From Thiotrichaceae bacterium (GTDB lineage Bacteria; Pseudomonadota; Gammaproteobacteria; Thiotrichales; Thiotrichaceae): a stretch of DNA of 8,409 nucleotides. Both the position numbers and the translations under genes were made by a program. The notes beneath the pieces were generated by a model that was not told the origin of the DNA, searched no databases, and saw only the letters and a program-made list of their open reading frames with translations. The first letter of the stretch is position 1. Every line of letters begins with the position of its first letter. The stretch spans positions 1 to 8,409 of the forward strand of contig JALVDG010000342.1 of assembly GCA_027009095.1 (NCBI GenBank), in the 5' to 3' direction. Below are positions 4,971 to 8,409 of the stretch, in pieces.

Positions 4971-6718
4971 AGTTGATTCAACGCGAATTAAGCGGAAAAA
5001 TCTCCACCCAAGATACCGATTCTCCTTTATTGCAACGTATTTTTTCTGCCAGAGGTATTGATACGCCTGATGAATTAAGTACCGAACTGAAAGATTTACA
5101 TCCTATTTCTCAGCTAAAAGATATTCATCAAGCCGTAGCGGTGTTGGTAGAGGCATTAACCGCGCAAGATAGCATCGTTATTATTGGTGATTTTGATGCC
5201 GATGGCGCAACGGCAACCACAGTAGCGGTAAAGTCTTTAGCGATGATGGGCTATGTAAATGTCCATTACTTAGTGCCAAATCGTTTTGAATATGGCTATG
5301 GCTTAACGCCTGAAATTGTTATCGAGGCACAGCAATATAAACCTAAGCTTATTATTACGGTAGACAATGGCATATCGAGTATTGATGGGGTAGAAAAAGC
5401 CAAAGCATTTAATTGTCGCGTTATTATCACCGATCACCATTTACCAGGGCATCAGCTACCCGATGCCGATGCTATTATCAACCCTAATCAGCCTAATGAT
5501 CATTTTCCTTCTAAGAATTTAGCGGGTGTCGGCGTGGTTTTCTATTTAATGTTGGCACTTAAAAATAAGCTTCAGGAGCAGAGGTATTTTCAGCAACACA
5601 AAATTCCCGTACCTAATTTAACTAGTCTCTTAGATTTAGTCGCATTAGGCACGGTTGCCGATGTTGTACCACTGGATAAAAATAATCGTATTTTAGTCGA
5701 ACAAGGGCTAAGACGTATGCGTAGTAAACAGTGTTGTGTGGGGATACAAGCACTGTTTAGCGTGGCAGGACGTAATATTGATAATGCAGTGAGTAGCGAT
5801 TTAGGCTTTAGTTGTGGACCACGTTTAAATGCCGCAGGACGTTTAGATGATATAACGGTCGGTATAGAAACCTTGTTATGTAATGATTATCAACAAGCAC
5901 TGGAAATGGCAGGTGCTTTAGATGATCTTAATAAAGATCGTCGAGAAATTGAAAATAGCATGAAAGGTGAGGCACTACAGCTTTTAGCAACGGAATTTGA
6001 AAATTTAGATGCCGAAAAGAATATCCCTGTTATTTTTTGTCTCTATAAAGATGATTGGCATCAAGGGGTTATTGGTATTTTAGCGGCTCGTATTCGTGAG
6101 CGTTATCATCGACCTGCTATTATCTTTGCCCCAGGTGATGAAGGTATAATAAAGGGATCGGCACGTTCAATTCCAGGTTTACATATCCGCGATATTCTCG
6201 ATGTTGTTGCGACACAAAATCCTAAACTTATCGACAAGTTTGGTGGTCATGCAATGGCAGCAGGTTTAAGCATGGCAGAAGAAAAACTACCCGAATTTAT
6301 AGAGGCAATTAGCAATGCCATCACCGAGCAATGTGACCCTTCTATTTTTCAAGAAAAATTATTGAGCGATGGCGAGCTACAACATGATGAGTTAAATCTA
6401 AACAGTGCAGATCAAATACGATTTGCCGCACCATGGGGGCAACACTTTCCTGCCCCTGTCTTTGATAACCACTTTGAAATCATCCAAAAACGTATTTTAA
6501 AAAATGCCCATGTGAAATTAGTCTTGCGCCTTATACTTAATCAAGAAAAAACAGCCACCACTATTGATGCGATTGCTTTTAATGTGAATTTAGATGAATG
6601 GCCAGAGCAGGGGGCGGTAGTACATTTGTTGTATAAGCTAGATGTCAATGAATTTCGCGGGGTTAGTTCTGCGCAATTAATTATTGATCGTTTGTTGAGT
6701 AAAGGTCTGATAGATTAG
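4967..6718 (+). CDS. recJ: Single-stranded-DNA-specific 5'-3' exonuclease RecJ
   Basis: The 583-residue length is close to the usual 570-580. DHH-superfamily motifs appear in order: GDFDADGATATT (74-85), ITVDNGISS, TDHHLPG with D156-H157-H158, VALGTVADVVPL, and GPRLNAAGRLDD. The DHHA1 part follows, with WHQGVIGILAARI, KGSARSIPGLHIRDIL and FGGHAMAAG (425-433), then the C-terminal OB-fold region. All expected manganese-binding aspartates and histidines are present. RecJ degrades 5' ends in RecFOR recombination, mismatch repair and base-excision repair in the cytoplasm. GAGG at 4956-4959 stands 7 bases before ATG 4967, and the start overlaps the upstream stop by 4 bases. The gene is intact and looks like core chromosome. 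Confidence 0.97.
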   Translation: MKLIQRELSGKISTQDTDSPLLQRIFSARGIDTPDELSTELKDLHPISQLKDIHQAVAVLVEALTAQDSIVIIGDFDADGATATTVAVKSLAMMGYVNVHYLVPNRFEYGYGLTPEIVIEAQQYKPKLIITVDNGISSIDGVEKAKAFNCRVIITDHHLPGHQLPDADAIINPNQPNDHFPSKNLAGVGVVFYLMLALKNKLQEQRYFQQHKIPVPNLTSLLDLVALGTVADVVPLDKNNRILVEQGLRRMRSKQCCVGIQALFSVAGRNIDNAVSSDLGFSCGPRLNAAGRLDDITVGIETLLCNDYQQALEMAGALDDLNKDRREIENSMKGEALQLLATEFENLDAEKNIPVIFCLYKDDWHQGVIGILAARIRERYHRPAIIFAPGDEGIIKGSARSIPGLHIRDILDVVATQNPKLIDKFGGHAMAAGLSMAEEKLPEFIEAISNAITEQCDPSIFQEKLLSDGELQHDELNLNSADQIRFAAPWGQHFPAPVFDNHFEIIQKRILKNAHVKLVLRLILNQEKTATTIDAIAFNVNLDEWPEQGAVVHLLYKLDVNEFRGVSSAQLIIDRLLSKGLID

Positions 6719-6762
6719 ATGATTCCAAGAGAGTAAATGCTCAAATAATTTACAGTATAGAG

Positions 6763-6800
6763 TACAATCTGAGCAGTTACTGATTATATTGAGTAGTTAC
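6763..6800 (+). promoter_or_regulatory. Candidate promoter and 20-bp-phased direct repeat before the 6806 gene
   Basis: In the 87-bp spacer after recJ, TACAAT (6763-6768) is a good -10 element, with no good -35 at the right distance. Immediately downstream TGAGCAGTTAC (6770-6780) and TGAGTAGTTAC (6790-6800) repeat with one mismatch at a 20-bp step, about two helical turns. The second copy ends 5 bases before the ATG. This could be an operator covering the leader and start region. There is no strong Shine-Dalgarno sequence; GAG at 6791-6793 is the nearest. Confidence 0.4.
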
Positions 6801-6805
6801 ATTAA

Positions 6806-7861
6806 ATGATAAATAAGATTTTATCCTCCCAGCAACAGTTAATTAAAACAGTCCAAAAAAACTGCAATATAGCTGATGCACGTCATGCAGGTGACTTTAC
6901 CTTATGCGTATACTTGCTAAAAATGCGTGAGATGTACCGTTGGGAGCAGGGTATTAGTTTTAATGAGGTGATTGGCGTTGATGATGTCGGCGATTGGCTT
7001 AGCGCGCGCGAAGAGCTGTGGGATGATCTGGAGGGGCTAGATTATGTACCTTTAGAAATAGAGGGCGTGTCTTACGATGCTTTTGATAATGAAGCTATTA
7101 ACGCGGTATTGAATCCTCAAGGTTTTATCTACAGTGCAGGTTTAGGTATTCGTTGTCGCCCGCACTTTTTTATTGCCAAGCTAGAAGATCATTATCAGCG
7201 TGATGGTGTCGATATTTTTATCTCAGGGGCGGAGTATGCACGCGATATGGCTGCACCGCCTGCGATGATGCAAGATGGTTTGATTTTTATCCGCAATGAA
7301 TCACTGCGCCGTATGCTGTGGGAGAAGGTGGAAGAATGGCGCATGAGTCCCGTTGATAGCCCTCTAGGTCGTGCGGTTGCCGCTTATGATTTTGAAGGGG
7401 ATACTGAAGTGGCACTGGATAAAATGGCTGAAGTTGAGTCTGCTTTAATTATCGAGCATGAGTTAGGTGAGGTTTTAGCCGGTAGGCTGTTAGGTGAGCA
7501 GTGGAATGAGATGCTAAATGCACTACCGCGCTCAACGGCTGAAATTATGCTACGTGCTATTCGAGACCATTTAGCTGATGCGTTAACAACGTTGGAGCAA
7601 GTTGTCGTAAAAAATAATCCTGCTTCTATTCATTTTTACTTTGGCAGTATGATGGCAATGCGTAAAAAAATTGCCCCAAGACTCATCGCATCTTATGAAA
7701 AATGGTATAAGACGGGAGATTTAAAACATATTGTGGACATAATCGAACCATCCCATCAGCATTGGGAGAAACTAGCCAAGCAGTGTTTACAGATATTTGC
7801 AGATAACGGTGCGGATGCGGCAAGTGATATTGAAAGTCTAGTGGAGCAAAATTACTTATGA
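6806..7861 (+). CDS. Conserved protein of unknown function (resembles the Sfum_1244 family)
   Basis: This 351-residue, soluble-looking protein has no signal peptide or membrane segment. Its N terminus has the distinctive DARHAGDFTLCVYLLKMREM (24-43) followed by YRWEQG. I associate this with proteins catalogued as the Sfum_1244 family, though this is memory of the motif and not a search result. A later segment RCRPHFFIAKLEDHY and an acidic, helical C-terminal half follow. No nucleotide-binding or catalytic motif is evident to me. The intact frame and normal codon use support a real gene. It follows recJ after 87 bp with its own possible promoter, and its stop overlaps the next start as ATGA, so it is probably co-translated with the 2OG/Fe(II) oxygenase. 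A working partnership is inferred only from this coupling. Confidence 0.75.
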   Translation: MINKILSSQQQLIKTVQKNCNIADARHAGDFTLCVYLLKMREMYRWEQGISFNEVIGVDDVGDWLSAREELWDDLEGLDYVPLEIEGVSYDAFDNEAINAVLNPQGFIYSAGLGIRCRPHFFIAKLEDHYQRDGVDIFISGAEYARDMAAPPAMMQDGLIFIRNESLRRMLWEKVEEWRMSPVDSPLGRAVAAYDFEGDTEVALDKMAEVESALIIEHELGEVLAGRLLGEQWNEMLNALPRSTAEIMLRAIRDHLADALTTLEQVVVKNNPASIHFYFGSMMAMRKKIAPRLIASYEKWYKTGDLKHIVDIIEPSHQHWEKLAKQCLQIFADNGADAASDIESLVEQNYL

Positions 7862-8409
7862 AACATATCAAAGAGGTAAAACCCCATAGTTTTATATTTG
7901 AGTATGAAAATGCGCTACCTGATTTTTTATGTGACGATATGATTGCACGTTTTGAAGCAAATGAGGCGGATCAATACAAAGGGCGTGTCGGTTCAGAGAT
8001 GGGGGCGAATACAGGCTTAAAGAAAACCACCGATTTAGTGGTGACAGGTAAACCGCATTGGCAAGATGTGAATAATAATTTATTTCGTTCTCTAAGTTTG
8101 GCGTTACGCGAGTTTGGAGAGGCTTATCCTTATTTTTCTAAGATGGAACGCTTTGGCGATAAGGGCTATAACCTACAGCGTTATCAGCCTGGAGAGTACT
8201 ATCATTGGCATGTCGATGGTGATAGCCCCGCACTGGCACAACGGCAGTTAGTTGCGTTATGGTATCTAAATGATATGGAAGGTAAGGGCGGGGAGACGGA
8301 ATTTTTGTTTCAAGATGTAAAAATCACGCCCGAAAAAGGCAAGCTGGTTTTATTCCCTCCTTTTTGGACACATGAACATCGAGCGGCGATAGTGGGGGAG
8401 GGCGCAAAG
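7858..8409 (+). CDS. 2-oxoglutarate/Fe(II)-dependent oxygenase, prolyl-4-hydroxylase type (partial, 3' end outside window)
   Basis: The 184 visible residues form most of a double-stranded beta-helix oxygenase. YNLQRYQPGEYYHWHVDGD (104-122) contains the HxD iron ligands H118 and D120. LVALWYLNDMEGKGGETEF (131-149) and KGKLVLFPPFWTHEHRA (160-176) follow; the distal histidine ligand is H174 or H172, H174 fitting better because HR/HRG is usual at this point. The basic 2-oxoglutarate-binding residue would lie at or just beyond K184 at the window end. Such enzymes hydroxylate proteins, peptides or small molecules; the substrate here cannot be told. The ATG overlaps the previous stop (ATGA) and GGAG at 7843-7846 may serve as ribosome binding site at a long 11-base spacing. 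The frame is uninterrupted to the window edge. Confidence 0.9.
   Translation, partial: MKHIKEVKPHSFIFEYENALPDFLCDDMIARFEANEADQYKGRVGSEMGANTGLKKTTDLVVTGKPHWQDVNNNLFRSLSLALREFGEAYPYFSKMERFGDKGYNLQRYQPGEYYHWHVDGDSPALAQRQLVALWYLNDMEGKGGETEFLFQDVKITPEKGKLVLFPPFWTHEHRAAIVGEGAK

Noticed and set aside
7683..7871. 62-codon open frame on the minus strand
   Set aside because: It is antisense to the end of the 6806 gene and the start of the oxygenase gene, both better supported; its protein has no recognisable feature.
1..8409. CRISPR array, tRNA, rRNA, integrase or insertion sequence
   Set aside because: I found no regularly spaced repeat series, no cloverleaf-like or rRNA sequence, and no transposase or recombinase motif in any frame. 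The repeats present are two-copy direct or inverted repeats explained above.

Overview
The window reads as chromosome of an AT-rich gammaproteobacterium. The indication is a housekeeping block containing recJ preceded by an RpfE/COG4255-like gene, an arrangement I associate with Gammaproteobacteria, together with family-level resemblance of the proteins. A sulfur- or methane-oxidising lineage would fit, but the sequence alone does not fix the genus.

Left part (1-3600), accessory. The end of an unrecognised gene (to 172) is followed by a 19-bp direct repeat and a DUF4143-type AAA+ ATPase (300-1643). Next comes a scarred stretch on the minus strand: the remnant of a GIY-YIG nuclease gene (about 1655-1771) fused to the first codons of another gene, then a truncated, frameshifted hemerythrin-like gene (1802-2046). 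A large inverted repeat (2081-2127) then opens an AbiE-type antitoxin/toxin operon: an AbiEi-like winged-helix protein (2126-2677) and an AbiEii nucleotidyltransferase (2664-3554). The inverted repeat runs into the antitoxin start codon, as expected for autorepression by the antitoxin.

Middle and right part (3607-8409), mostly core-like. An intact small GIY-YIG protein (3607-3876, minus) diverges from the RpfE/COG4255-like gene (3948-4970), which is translationally coupled (ATGA overlap) to full-length recJ (4967-6718). After an 87-bp spacer with a possible promoter and a 20-bp-phased direct repeat comes a second ATGA-coupled pair: a conserved protein of unknown function (6806-7861) and a 2-oxoglutarate/Fe(II) oxygenase cut by the window end (7858-8409).

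The main structural observation is that 1635-1804 is a shortened copy of 3587-3972. The copy has lost 38 and 178 bp, each exactly between short direct repeats still visible in the intact copy. The hemerythrin fragment and the AbiE operon therefore lie between two directly repeated copies of the GIY-YIG locus. That is the layout expected if a DNA carrying a piece of this locus integrated by homologous recombination and one copy then decayed. I see no integrase, transposase, tRNA, rRNA or CRISPR array. No wholly new system is evident. The best candidates for a second look are the bracketed AbiE island, the operator-like repeats, and the uncharacterised protein/oxygenase pair.
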